NCBI RefSeq assembly: GCF_023516505.1
Contig: NZ_JAMGBB010000001.1
Location: forward strand, 248,001 to 312,000
DNA from: Sphingomonas brevis
Lineage (GTDB): Bacteria > Pseudomonadota > Alphaproteobacteria > Sphingomonadales > Sphingomonadaceae
Direction: 5' to 3'
DNA: 64,000 bases
Shown: positions 7,862 through 16,296 of the stretch, piece by piece
Layout: each line of letters opens with the position of its first letter
Numbering within the stretch: the stretch's first letter is position 1
Translations under genes and position numbers: made by a program
The notes under the pieces: model-generated
Seen by the model: the letters and a program-made list of their open reading frames with translations, nothing else
Told to the model about the DNA's origin: nothing
Databases searched by the model: none

Positions 7862-10102
7862 TTAGAACCGCATCCGGGCGCGGACACCGTAACGGCGCTT
7901 GTCACCCATGATCCCCAGGTCGGACGCCAGCGGGCCAGGGCCGAATACATTCTCCAGCGTCGTCTTCTCGATGAAGGAGTCGTAATATTTCTTGTTGAGG
8001 GCGTTGTTCACGAACGCGCCGACCTCAATGTTGTCGAACGCATAGGTGATCGCGCCATTGAGCAGCACATAGCTTTTCAGCACTGGCGCACGCGTTTCGC
8101 TGATCGAGGCGCCGATCCGGCTGCCCTTGGCGACCGCGCCTGCAGTCAAGGTCAACTCGCCGGTGCCGAGCGGCACGACATAATCGCTGTTGATGTTGAA
8201 CGTCCAATCCGGCTGGAACGGCAAACGCTTCGACGCCAGCACCTTGCCGGTCGTTTCGGTGTAGATGTCGGAATCGGTGATGCGGGCGTGGACGTAGCTG
8301 CCGCCTCCGGTCAGGGTCCATGCCTTGGTCGGGTGATAGGCAAATTCGACCTCGGCGCCGTAGCTGGTAACGTCGCCGGTGTTGAGATCGACGGTCACCG
8401 CGCTGCCGTTCGTCCCCAGAACGAACTGGTTAAGGCCGATATAGTCCTTGTAATCATTGTAGAAGATCGCGCCGGCCACCGACAATTTGCGATCCGCCGA
8501 CAGATATTTGCTGCCGATTTCATAGGTCCAGACGCTGTCGCCCTTATAGGTGCGGAAGGGCGCCGTCGGTCCGTTGAATCCGCCGCCGCGGAAGCCCTTC
8601 GAGATCGAGGCATAGGTCATCACCTCGTCGTTCCAATGCTTGGTGACCGTCAGCTTGGGCAGCAGTTTGGTCGATTCGATCGAGACTTCGTCGATCTCCG
8701 TCAAGGGAACCGGCGACACTTCATCGAGGTCATGCAGGCCGAGCAGGATCGTCGATCCAAGCGCTCCGCCGGCGGTCCGCGTTTCATGATCCAGGCGAAG
8801 GCCGAGCGCGACTTCCAGGTCTTCCATCGGCTTCCAGAAGGCGTTGGCGAAGGCTGCGTAGCTGTCGCCCTCACGCGAATCTTCCGTTCCATTTACCTGG
8901 GTGATCGGGCCAAAGATCGGGTGAACGACGCGGACCACGCCGAGGCCTTCGCCGTCCAGCGTTTCGTGACTGTAGTAAAACCCGATCAACGTTGAGAATT
9001 GGCTCGACCATTCGCTATCGAAGCGGAGCTCGGCCGAAGCCGTCTTCAACTTGTCGCGCGATTCCTGGCGGCCGATGTCGACCGAGTTGAAGTCGATGTC
9101 GAGGTCCGGCGTATGGCCGTCGCGCTCGTCATAGGCTCCGATCAACGTGATGTTGGTGTCGGTTCCAGCTTCCACCTCGAGCTTTGCGTTCACACCCTTG
9201 TAGTGAAAGAACTGGGTGTTCTTGGCGTTGAGTTCGACCGTCCGCTGATAGTCGGTCGGGCCGTCGATATGGGAGTAAGGGATTTGTCCGCCCTTGACCC
9301 ATTCATAATAGCCGTTGACCGTCAGCACGACACCTTCGGTCGGCGCGGCGCGCACGGTCGCGGTCAGCGTATCCATGTTGAGCGAATTGGCGTCGGTGTC
9401 GAGCAGCGTATTGCGGATGAAGCCGTCCTGCTGGCGGTGCGCCGCCGCGACCTTCACCTGCAGCTTGTCCTCGATAATCGGCCCGCTAACCGAACCATAG
9501 GCGTCCCAGGCGTTGTCGGGCCCGGCATAGCTGCCGCCGACCCGGGCGACGAAGCGGTTACTCGGCTGGCGGGTAATGACATTGAGAGCACCGCCCAGCG
9601 TGTTTTTGCCGTACAGCGTGCCTTGCGGTCCGCGCAAAACTTCGACGCGGTCGACATCGACCAGCGGATTATTCAGGTAGGACGTGTTCGGCTGATAGAC
9701 GCCGTCGACGAAGATGCCGACGCCCGGCTGGACCGTGCCAACCAGGGTGGTGCCGACGCCGCGAACGGCAAGGAACACGCGGCCGACGCCGTCGCTGTTG
9801 ACGTTGAGGCTTGGCGTTAGCTGGGCGACGTCCTTGATCTGGGTCAGGCCGCGCTTTTCGATCGTGTCGCCGGTGACCGCGGTGACCGCGACCGGAACGT
9901 CCTGAAGCACTTCCGAGCGCTTACGGGCAGTAACGACGATCGCCTGGTCGCCCTCGGGCGCGTCGGTGGTTGCAGTGGTGTCCGCCGCCTCAGCCCGCTG
10001 CTGCTCGGCAGGGGCCGGCGTTTCCTGCGCGAAGGCAGTGGTGCTGCCGAGCGCGATGACGCTGGCCGAAAGCAACATATGAACGGTGCGGTGCATGTGC
10101 AT
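7862..10102 (-). CDS. TonB-dependent outer-membrane receptor
   Basis: 746 aa. A signal peptide (hydrophobic stretch ending STTAFA, cleavage about residue 25) precedes a low-complexity linker and a TonB-box-like AIVVTARK. The plug domain follows (…DVPVAVTAVTGDTIEKRGL…, VDRVEVLRGPQGTLYGKNTLGGALNV), then a beta-barrel ending in the canonical terminal Phe (RARMRF). Such receptors import substrates across the outer membrane using TonB energy; in sphingomonads many serve carbohydrate, aromatic or siderophore uptake. ATG 10102 abuts the GGGG ribosome site, and ATG 10096 is better spaced and may be the true start. First gene of an operon with the dehydrogenase and MFS genes; operator pair at 10152-10189 upstream. 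Confidence 0.95.
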   Translation of the reverse strand: MHMHRTVHMLLSASVIALGSTTAFAQETPAPAEQQRAEAADTTATTDAPEGDQAIVVTARKRSEVLQDVPVAVTAVTGDTIEKRGLTQIKDVAQLTPSLNVNSDGVGRVFLAVRGVGTTLVGTVQPGVGIFVDGVYQPNTSYLNNPLVDVDRVEVLRGPQGTLYGKNTLGGALNVITRQPSNRFVARVGGSYAGPDNAWDAYGSVSGPIIEDKLQVKVAAAHRQQDGFIRNTLLDTDANSLNMDTLTATVRAAPTEGVVLTVNGYYEWVKGGQIPYSHIDGPTDYQRTVELNAKNTQFFHYKGVNAKLEVEAGTDTNITLIGAYDERDGHTPDLDIDFNSVDIGRQESRDKLKTASAELRFDSEWSSQFSTLIGFYYSHETLDGEGLGVVRVVHPIFGPITQVNGTEDSREGDSYAAFANAFWKPMEDLEVALGLRLDHETRTAGGALGSTILLGLHDLDEVSPVPLTEIDEVSIESTKLLPKLTVTKHWNDEVMTYASISKGFRGGGFNGPTAPFRTYKGDSVWTYEIGSKYLSADRKLSVAGAIFYNDYKDYIGLNQFVLGTNGSAVTVDLNTGDVTSYGAEVEFAYHPTKAWTLTGGGSYVHARITDSDIYTETTGKVLASKRLPFQPDWTFNINSDYVVPLGTGELTLTAGAVAKGSRIGASISETRAPVLKSYVLLNGAITYAFDNIEVGAFVNNALNKKYYDSFIEKTTLENVFGPGPLASDLGIMGDKRRYGVRARMRF

Positions 10103-10151
10103 CCCCTTATTATCCTGAGCTTCGCAGGCTTGGCGCCTATCTAATTTGCGA

Positions 10152-10189
10152 AGCTGTCTGATAGGTCAAATGGGACCTATCTGAAAGGT
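10152..10189. promoter_or_regulatory. Paired palindromic operators upstream of TonB receptor
   Basis: Imperfect copies of the palindromes found at 5112-5150: AGCTGTCTGATAGGT (10152-10166, centre 10159) and ACCTATCTGAAAGGT (10175-10189, centre 10182). Centres are again exactly 23 bp apart. On the minus strand TTGACC (10169-10164) could be a -35 box inside the pair. A half site, CCTATCT, lies at 10136-10142. Likely the control point for the receptor-dehydrogenase-MFS operon. Confidence 0.75.
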
Positions 10190-10234
10190 ATAAGGGTGTG
10201 CAGATCGGCAATTTGGGTTTGCCGATCAGCGATC

Positions 10235-11008
10235 TCACCAGCAGCTGTAGCCACCATCGACGAGCACGATGCTGCCGGTCATCAGGCTCGCTGCCTCGGA
10301 CGCCAGGAACAGGGCGACGGTGGCCACTTCCGCCGGCTCACCGAGGCGGCCCATCGGAGTCCCGTCGATCCAGCGACGGTACATTTCGCCTTCCTTGTCG
10401 GCGAAAGCATTGAGCGGGGTCGCGATATAGGTCGGGGCGACGGCGTTGACCCGCACCCCGCGGCTAGCCCATTCCGCGGCCAGCGACCTGGTCAACTGAT
10501 GAACCGCGGCCTTGGAGGCGTTGTAATAGCTTTGCGGCTGCGGCCGGTTGACGATGAAGCCGCTCATCGAGCCGATATTGACGATCGCGCCGCTGCCGGC
10601 GGCGAGCATATGCTTGCCGAAAGCGCGGGCGCACCAGAAGGTGCCGTTCAAATTGACATCGAGGACATTGAGCCAATGTTCGTCGGCGACATCCTCGGCG
10701 GCGGTTTCGCTGCGAGCGATGCCGGCGTTGTTGACGAGCACGTCGATCCTGCCATGCCGCCGCACCACATCATCGGCGAGGCGCGTCACCTCGCCGGAAT
10801 GAGTCACGTCCAGCAGCTCGGCTTCGACGACATATCCCTTGCCGGCGAGGTCACCGACCGCGTGGTCGAGGGCGACCGGGTCGCGATCCGCAATAATCGT
10901 CTCGGCGCCTGCCTCGGCCAGCGCTTCGGCAATCGCCAGGCCGATCCCCTGGGCACCGCCGGTAACGAGCGCGATGCGGCCGTCGAGCCGGAATTTCTCG
11001 AGATACAT
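10235..11008 (-). CDS. SDR-family NAD(P)-dependent oxidoreductase
   Basis: 257 aa classical short-chain dehydrogenase. Visible are the cofactor motif TGGAQGIG (about 16-23), NNAG (about 93), the catalytic Ser region (NIGSMSG) and YNASK (Tyr and Lys, about 162-166). The acidic residue after beta-2 (IIADRD) suggests preference for NAD. The closest overall style is polyol or gluconate-type sugar dehydrogenases, but the substrate is not readable. AGGAAAG precedes ATG 11008, and the gene follows the carboxylesterase by 10 bp, so they are one transcript. It could oxidise an alcohol released by the esterase. The transcript probably ends before the TonB promoter region. Confidence 0.9.
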   Translation of the reverse strand: MYLEKFRLDGRIALVTGGAQGIGLAIAEALAEAGAETIIADRDPVALDHAVGDLAGKGYVVEAELLDVTHSGEVTRLADDVVRRHGRIDVLVNNAGIARSETAAEDVADEHWLNVLDVNLNGTFWCARAFGKHMLAAGSGAIVNIGSMSGFIVNRPQPQSYYNASKAAVHQLTRSLAAEWASRGVRVNAVAPTYIATPLNAFADKEGEMYRRWIDGTPMGRLGEPAEVATVALFLASEAASLMTGSIVLVDGGYSCW

Positions 11009-11018
11009 GGCGGCTTTC

Positions 11019-12521
11019 CTAAGGAATCAGCGCGGCGGCCGGCATCACCGGCTCATGGATCGTCTCGTCCGAGCCCAGCAGGTGCACGTTGCGATTCCGG
11101 GCATCGAATTCCGGCCAGGGCAGCGATCCGTCAGTGGCGAAATCGACCCACAGTTGGTGAATTCGGTCGGCCAAAGCTTCCGGCGGATCCTCGCCGGCGA
11201 TGCCGTGCGGCCCCTTCGCGACGTCGAGCGTCTTGAACACGAACGGCAGTTCCATCCCGTGGCAGGCCCCCAACTCGCCTCCGCAAGCCGGCGAGCGCCA
11301 GTCAAACTCGTAGAAATGGGTGCGGCCCCGATGCGCTTCGGCGAAACTGCGCGCCGGCCAGCGGAACACCATGTCGGTCATCGCATCGGTCATCGCATGC
11401 CCGGCCTTCTTCTCACCGAGGCCATAGCTCTTGAGCGCCGTCCGGGCATCGGGATGCGATTTGCCGACCAGCCATTTGGCAAGGAAGCTGGGAATCCTGG
11501 TCCGGACCTTGGTCGGGACGAAATAGAGGTTCATTTCCTCGCTGTTGGTGCCGATCAGCAAGTCGATGTCCTTGCCGACGCCCTTGTTCAGCAAGTCGAC
11601 CGGCTTTTCCGGAAGTACGTCATCGCCATAGACCGGGACGAAGCGGCTGATCCCGAATACCGGCTCATGTCCTTCCTCGTCGCGCAGATCGATCCCTGGA
11701 AACGGCTTTGACACCTTCTCCATCGCCGCCCATCCGCGCTCAGGGCTGATGGTTCGAAAGCCGTCGGCGGTCGGCTCTATCTTGAGAATCCTGGCCAGCT
11801 TGCGGACCAGTCGCTGGGCAATTTGGATATTGCGGACCATCCGGCCATGGCCGCTCCCGACGATCGCTCGCCGGAACAGCCCTTCGGCCAGCGGGGAAGC
11901 GACCAGGTTCGCGATCGCCATGGCTCCGGCGGACTCGCCGAAGACCGTCACATTGGCTGGATCGCCGCCAAATTGGGCGATGTTGTCCTGCACCCATTTC
12001 AGCGCCGCCAACATGTCGCGCAGGCCGAGGTTGGTTGGAATGCCCGGAATCGGCAGAAAGCCGTCGATCCCCAGTCGATAGTTGATCGCCACGCACACCA
12101 CGCCCGATCGGGCGAAAGATGTGCCATCGCTGATTGGAGCATCCTTGCTTCCGACCACGAAGCCGCCGCCATGGATCCAGACCATGACCGGCCGATCAGA
12201 GGCATCCTGGGGCGCCCAAATATTGAGAGCCAGGAAATCCTCGCCGCGCTCAAGCCCGTCGCCGATCAGAGGGACAATGTCGATCTCCGGAAAGGCCCTG
12301 AGTTTCTGGTAGGAACTGGGCCCAGGCCGGGTCGCATCGCGCACACCTTCCCACGGTTCAACCGGCTGAGGCTCGCGGAAGCGATTTTCGCCTGACGGCG
12401 GTGCTGCATAGGGTATGCCGAGTAACCGGCAGATGCCGTCGCGGCAAAAGCCCTGTACCCAGCCTGCCGCGGTGCGGCGGACATGATGCGGGGCGGGATC
12501 GAGGTTGGCTGGCGCGCTCAT
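11019..12521 (-). CDS. Carboxylesterase type B (alpha/beta hydrolase)
   Basis: 500 aa from ATG 12521; a start 13 codons further upstream is possible but less likely. Type B signatures: the oxyanion-hole region WIHGGGFVVGS, the nucleophile elbow FGESAGA (Ser), an acid region TNSEEMN, and His in ACHGMELPFVF. No signal peptide is seen, so it is likely cytoplasmic. Family members hydrolyse carboxylic esters, carbamates or lactones. With the SDR gene 10 bp downstream and the 2-hydroxyacid dehydrogenase beyond, a path of ester cleavage then oxidation of the alcohol and acid parts is plausible. None of the 23-bp-spaced operators is found upstream of this gene, so it may be controlled separately. Confidence 0.9.
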   Translation of the reverse strand: MSAPANLDPAPHHVRRTAAGWVQGFCRDGICRLLGIPYAAPPSGENRFREPQPVEPWEGVRDATRPGPSSYQKLRAFPEIDIVPLIGDGLERGEDFLALNIWAPQDASDRPVMVWIHGGGFVVGSKDAPISDGTSFARSGVVCVAINYRLGIDGFLPIPGIPTNLGLRDMLAALKWVQDNIAQFGGDPANVTVFGESAGAMAIANLVASPLAEGLFRRAIVGSGHGRMVRNIQIAQRLVRKLARILKIEPTADGFRTISPERGWAAMEKVSKPFPGIDLRDEEGHEPVFGISRFVPVYGDDVLPEKPVDLLNKGVGKDIDLLIGTNSEEMNLYFVPTKVRTRIPSFLAKWLVGKSHPDARTALKSYGLGEKKAGHAMTDAMTDMVFRWPARSFAEAHRGRTHFYEFDWRSPACGGELGACHGMELPFVFKTLDVAKGPHGIAGEDPPEALADRIHQLWVDFATDGSLPWPEFDARNRNVHLLGSDETIHEPVMPAAALIP

Positions 12522-12608
12522 GCGCGGCTTATAACGGCCCGGCCGGCCGAACCGAGCCATTCGGCTGTGCCGAGCGGATCAATTGTTTTGCAGTGGGCGC
12601 GCCAATGC

Positions 12609-12629
12609 GGCGCTGCTTCGGGCAGCGCC
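12609..12629 (-). terminator. Hairpin after tRNA-Ala
   Basis: Perfect 8-bp stem GGCGCTGC (12609-12616) / GCAGCGCC (12622-12629) with a 5-nt loop, 20 bp downstream of the tRNA-Ala 3' end. It lacks a clear T-run on the minus strand, so this is a probable rather than certain terminator. Confidence 0.45.
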
Positions 12630-12649
12630 CGTGCCTATCGTCTTGGAAA

Positions 12650-12725
12650 TGGTGGAGCCGAGGGGGATCGAACCCCTGACCTCTGCAATGCCATTGCAGC
12701 GCTCTCCCAGCTGAGCTACGGCCCC
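12650..12725 (-). tRNA. tRNA-Ala (anticodon GGC)
   Basis: A 76-nt cloverleaf on the minus strand. Acceptor GGGGCCG pairs with CGGCTCC including the G3-U70 alanine identity pair. D-arm contains AGCTCAGCTGGGAGAGC. The anticodon stem CTGCA/TGCAG closes the loop ATGGCAT (anticodon GGC). The T-arm contains GGTTCGATCCC. The CCA end is encoded. Confidence 0.97.
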
Positions 12726-12833
12726 GTCCGTTTTCCCGCCAAGGCATGCTCGACGGGTCTGGTGGACGCGCCCTTTAGGGGATCGATTCCCGTCTGCCAA
12801 CGGGAAATTCACACCCCCAGGGCGCTTATTCGA

Positions 12834-13151
12834 TCAGCTTTCCTCGTCTTCGTCGCCCGTCGCGACGCCCAGGTCGTCCTCGCCGGTCTGCAGGTCGACT
12901 TCGTCGTCGGCGCTGGGCTCTTCATCCTCGTCTGGCACCAGCTCTTCAGCGGCCAGATCCTCGTCGGCTTCCTTTGCCTTGTCGGGCTGGGCGACCTCGA
13001 ACGGCAGCGGCTGCTTCGACTTCAGCACCGGCTCGGGCAGCCAGGCATTGCCGCAGTTGATGCAGGTGACCGGGTCTTCTTTGCCCAGGTCGTAGAAGCG
13101 GGTCGAGCATTTGGGGCAAGTGCGCTTGGTGCCCCATTCGGGATTGACCAT
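12834..13151 (-). CDS. TIGR02300-type zinc-ribbon protein with acidic tail
   Basis: About 105 aa from ATG 13151; an upstream ATG at 13205 would add 18 residues, but the conserved start of this family is MVNPEWGTKR. It has two CxxC pairs (CPKC and CINC), which make a small zinc ribbon, then a long Asp/Glu-rich tail of about 55 residues with almost no hydrophobic residues. The family is widespread in alphaproteobacteria and has no assigned function. The gene is divergent from cmk, 119 bp apart. A role in nucleic acid or protein binding is only a guess from the zinc ribbon. Confidence 0.85.
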   Translation of the reverse strand: MVNPEWGTKRTCPKCSTRFYDLGKEDPVTCINCGNAWLPEPVLKSKQPLPFEVAQPDKAKEADEDLAAEELVPDEDEEPSADDEVDLQTGEDDLGVATGDEDEES

Positions 13152-13270
13152 TGGGTCATCACTCCATTCATGTTCGTTGGCGTGTGTAGGTGGCGGTCGC
13201 CGCAAAGGGGCGGCCGTCGATCGGCGGGCGCCTTGCCATAGCGCAATGCCCCTGTCAAAGCGCCGCTTCC

Positions 13271-13921
13271 ATGAGCTCTTCCGCCAGCCCCATCGTCATC
13301 GCCGTCGACGGCCCCGCGGCCAGCGGCAAGGGCACCATCGCCCGCGCGCTCGCCAGGCATTTCGGCTTGCCGCACATGGATACCGGCATGCTCTATCGTG
13401 CGGTGGCCCTGTCCATGTTCAGGTTCGGCGGCGATCCGGGCAACGAGTTCGAAGCAGTCCGTGCCTGCGAAGGGGTAGCCCAGGTCGATCCGGGCGATCC
13501 CGAGCTGCGCAGCGAGGCGGTGAGCGCCATCGCCAGCCGCATCTCGGCCTATCCCGGCGTTCGTTCCGCCCTGCTCGAACGGCAGCGCGGTTTCGCCGCG
13601 AGCAGCGACGGCGCGGTTCTCGACGGCCGCGACATCGGGACGGTGATCGCGCCCCACGCCTCGGCCAAGCTGTTCGTCACCGCCTCTCCCGAGGTCCGCG
13701 CCCAACGCCGGGTGCGCGAGCTGCTCGAGCGCGGCATGCCGGGTCATTACGAGGATGTGCTGATCGACATTCGCGCCCGCGACGAGCGCGACAGCCATCG
13801 TCAGGCCGCGCCACTCAAGCAGGCGAGCGATGCCGATCTGCTCGACACCAGCGACATGGATATTGACGAGGCGATCGCCGCGGCGATCCGGTTGGTCGAG
13901 GCGCGGCTAGCCCACGCCTGA
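13271..13921 (+). CDS. cmk: Cytidylate kinase
   Basis: 216 aa from ATG 13271. It phosphorylates CMP/dCMP with ATP in pyrimidine nucleotide salvage and synthesis. Visible are the P-loop DGPAASGKGT (about 11-20), MDTGMLYRAVAL, LDGRDIGTVIAP and the lid region with RRVRELLERG and DERDSHRQAAPL. In proteobacteria cmk usually sits directly before rpsA. Here rpsA lies about 2.9 kb further on, with two minus-strand genes and a repeat-rich gap between. Its 3' end overlaps the convergent RNB gene by 15 bp. Confidence 0.97.
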   Translation: MSSSASPIVIAVDGPAASGKGTIARALARHFGLPHMDTGMLYRAVALSMFRFGGDPGNEFEAVRACEGVAQVDPGDPELRSEAVSAIASRISAYPGVRSALLERQRGFAASSDGAVLDGRDIGTVIAPHASAKLFVTASPEVRAQRRVRELLERGMPGHYEDVLIDIRARDERDSHRQAAPLKQASDADLLDTSDMDIDEAIAAAIRLVEARLAHA

Positions 13922-15289
13922 GAAATGCACGGTTCGCGTGGCCGGATCGGCCGCGTCCAGCCGCACCTTGAGCTCATTTCCCGCTACCAGCGACTTGTCC
14001 TTTAGCCGGGCGATGACCGGCGGCGAGCAAATCTGGATCCGCGCGCCGCGCTGATCGGTGTCGGTCACCACCGCCTCGAATGTTTCGCCCTCGCGGCCCT
14101 GAAGCGCCACGGCTTCGGCCAGGTCGACCACCGCCCGGTTTATCTGGCCAGCCAGCCCGTCGGCCCGGGCCATCACCTTCGGCAGTAGCTCGAACGCCGC
14201 CGTCGCACGTTCGGGCACCGGCCGGCCGTCGGCGATCGCCAATGCCGTCTCGACCACGAAGCGGTCGGCAAGCCGCCTGAGCGGCGCGGTGGCATGGGCA
14301 TAGGTCGCCGCGACCGCCGAGTGCCATGGCATCACCCCCTCGCGGTACGGTTCATAGGCCGCGCCCGGACTTGCCCTGCGGATGGCGATCATCAGCGCCG
14401 CCTGGTTATGGTCCTCGGGGCTCAGCCGATGCTCAAGTTGCTGCAGCGGCTCTTTCTTGGGCCAGTCGATGCCGAGCGCCTTGGCGGTATGGTGCAGCCT
14501 TCTAACTGCCCACTCCATCGGCTCGTCCATTGTCCTGAACAGCCCGGTCCTGGCCTTCAGCATCGCATCCGCCACCGCCAGGTTGGCCGCCAGCGAAAGC
14601 GCCGCATTCCTCTGTTCGGCCCAGCTCTGCGGCCGGAAACGCAGGCGATAGCAGCCGTCCTCGGTGACCACTTCCTGTTCCGGGGGTTCGACCCGCGCCC
14701 CGCCGCGCGCCACCTCGGCCGCCTCGACCCTGCGCGCAAACTCGCCGAAGCCGGCCGGTAGCTGGTCCTCGGTCGCCGTCTCATAGGCGAGCTTGGCTCG
14801 GCTGCGGATCAGGGCCCGCTCGACGCCCTCGAGCCGCGCTACCCCGGCGGTGTCGAGCCGCACCGTGAACACTACCGCCGGCCGCTCTCCGTCGGGCAGC
14901 AGGCTGGCCGCATCCTCGCTGAGTGCGGTCGGATAGAGCGAAACCTTGCCGTCGGGCAGATATTGCGACGTGCCGCGCACCCAGGCTTCACCGTCCATCG
15001 CGCCGCCGTCAGGCACGAACCAGCCGACGTCGGCGATCGCATAATGCAGCAGCAAGTCGCTTCCCGCCGCCTCGATCGCGAAGGCCTGGTCAAGGTCGCG
15101 CGATGCCGCCGGGTCTAACGTCACGAAGGGCAGGGAAGTGCGGTCGATATGCTGGTCGGGCGTTCGCCTCGCCACCACTTCGGCCTCGGCCGTCACTGCT
15201 GGCGGAAAGCCCGTCGACAGCTGGAACTGGGTCCAGATCGCCTCCAGCCCGTCTTTCAGTACGCATTGCGGGTCGACGACGGTGCGCAA
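13907..15289 (-). CDS. RNB-domain 3'-5' exoribonuclease (RNase II-like, short form)
   Basis: 460 aa. The RNB core has the catalytic acidic cluster in LDPAASRDLDQAF (Asp59, 65, 67), then HYAIADVGWFV, the conserved YAHATAPLRRLADR, and a short S1/OB-like end. It lacks the N-terminal cold-shock domains of RNase R and RNase II (about 640-810 aa). The fourth Asp of the E. coli RNase II cluster is Gln here (DLDQA), a variant I associate with short RNB proteins. Likely role: degradation of single-stranded RNA 3' ends. It overlaps cmk by 15 bp end to end. Activity of the variant site is inferred. Confidence 0.88.
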   Translation of the reverse strand: MRTVVDPQCVLKDGLEAIWTQFQLSTGFPPAVTAEAEVVARRTPDQHIDRTSLPFVTLDPAASRDLDQAFAIEAAGSDLLLHYAIADVGWFVPDGGAMDGEAWVRGTSQYLPDGKVSLYPTALSEDAASLLPDGERPAVVFTVRLDTAGVARLEGVERALIRSRAKLAYETATEDQLPAGFGEFARRVEAAEVARGGARVEPPEQEVVTEDGCYRLRFRPQSWAEQRNAALSLAANLAVADAMLKARTGLFRTMDEPMEWAVRRLHHTAKALGIDWPKKEPLQQLEHRLSPEDHNQAALMIAIRRASPGAAYEPYREGVMPWHSAVAATYAHATAPLRRLADRFVVETALAIADGRPVPERATAAFELLPKVMARADGLAGQINRAVVDLAEAVALQGREGETFEAVVTDTDQRGARIQICSPPVIARLKDKSLVAGNELKVRLDAADPATRTVHFSGVG

Positions 15290-15324
15290 TTATGCAGCCA
15301 TTGCCGTCTGCGCGCGGTGGCTCA

Positions 15325-16296
15325 TCATAGCCAGCCGACTTTTCGGAACTGCCGATAGAGCAACCCGCACGACACCGCGATCAGCGCCAGGATGACATAA
15401 TAGCCGTACCAAACCTGCGTCTCCGGCATGTTGGAGAAGTTCATGCCGTAAATGCCGGCGATCGCGGTCGGCACCGCCAATATCGCCGCCCAGGCCGCCA
15501 GCTGCCGCGTGATGGTGCCCTGCCGCTGCTGCTCCAGCAGCGTCGACAGCTCGAACACGGATGTTAGCACGTCGCGCAGGCCATCTACCCGGATCTGAAC
15601 CCGCCGGATGTGGTCCTGGACGTCGCGGAAATAGTGCCGCGCCTCGGTGTCGATGCACGGCAGTTCGCCGCGCGCCAGTTTCTGCGCAACCTCGCCCATC
15701 GGACCCAATACGCGCTGGAAGCGGATCAGCTCCCGCCGGACGGTAAAGATGCGATTGATCTCCGACCGGTTGAGGAAACTGTCGATGGCCTTGGCCTCCA
15801 TCTCCAGCACTTCCTCTTCAAGGTCCTCGATCAGCGGCAGATAGCCGTCGATGATGTAGTCGAGGATGGCGTGCAGCAGGTAATCGACGCCGTGAGCCAG
15901 CAGACGCGGCGATTTCTCAAGCTGCTCGCGAAGCGCGGTGTGGGCCCGCTTGGATCCGTGGCGGACGCTGATGATATGGCTGCGGCCGATGAAGATTGCG
16001 GTCTCGCCATAATCGATATGATCGCCGTCGGTGAGCTGCGCCGTGCGCGCAACGACGAACAGCTGGTCGTCATAGATGTCGATTTTCGGCAGCTGGCCGC
16101 CCTTGAGCGCATCCTCGACCGCCAGCGGGTGGAGGTCGTAGCAGTCGGCCAGCTTGTGCATTTCCTCTTCGGTCGGGTCGGCCAGGCCGATCCACACGAA
16201 CTCGTCTTTCGTCGCCGCGCAGTCGACGTTCTCGTCGATCGTCACCGGCCGAACCCGGTGCCCGTCCCGATAGAGATATGCGGCGACGACTGGCAT
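15325..16296 (-). CDS. corA: CorA-family Mg2+/Co2+ transporter
   Basis: 323 aa from ATG 16296. A large acidic N-terminal cytoplasmic domain and long helices (…EDLEEEVLEMEAKAIDSFLNR…) lead to two C-terminal membrane helices. The pore signature YGMNFSNMPE lies in the loop between them (GMN about 284-286). The protein forms pentameric inner-membrane channels for divalent cations. It ends 35 bp from the RNB gene on the same strand and may share its transcript. Upstream is the repeat-containing gap before rpsA. The basic C-terminus RQFRKVGWL is typical. Confidence 0.93.
   Translation of the reverse strand: MPVVAAYLYRDGHRVRPVTIDENVDCAATKDEFVWIGLADPTEEEMHKLADCYDLHPLAVEDALKGGQLPKIDIYDDQLFVVARTAQLTDGDHIDYGETAIFIGRSHIISVRHGSKRAHTALREQLEKSPRLLAHGVDYLLHAILDYIIDGYLPLIEDLEEEVLEMEAKAIDSFLNRSEINRIFTVRRELIRFQRVLGPMGEVAQKLARGELPCIDTEARHYFRDVQDHIRRVQIRVDGLRDVLTSVFELSTLLEQQRQGTITRQLAAWAAILAVPTAIAGIYGMNFSNMPETQVWYGYYVILALIAVSCGLLYRQFRKVGWL

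Noticed and set aside
6586..8995. Long plus-strand frames opposite the FAD dehydrogenase and TonB receptor
   Set aside because: Random-looking Arg/Asp/His-rich translations; minus-strand genes carry full family motifs.
8999..9820. Plus-strand frame opposite TonB plug domain
   Set aside because: Antisense shadow, no start context or family.
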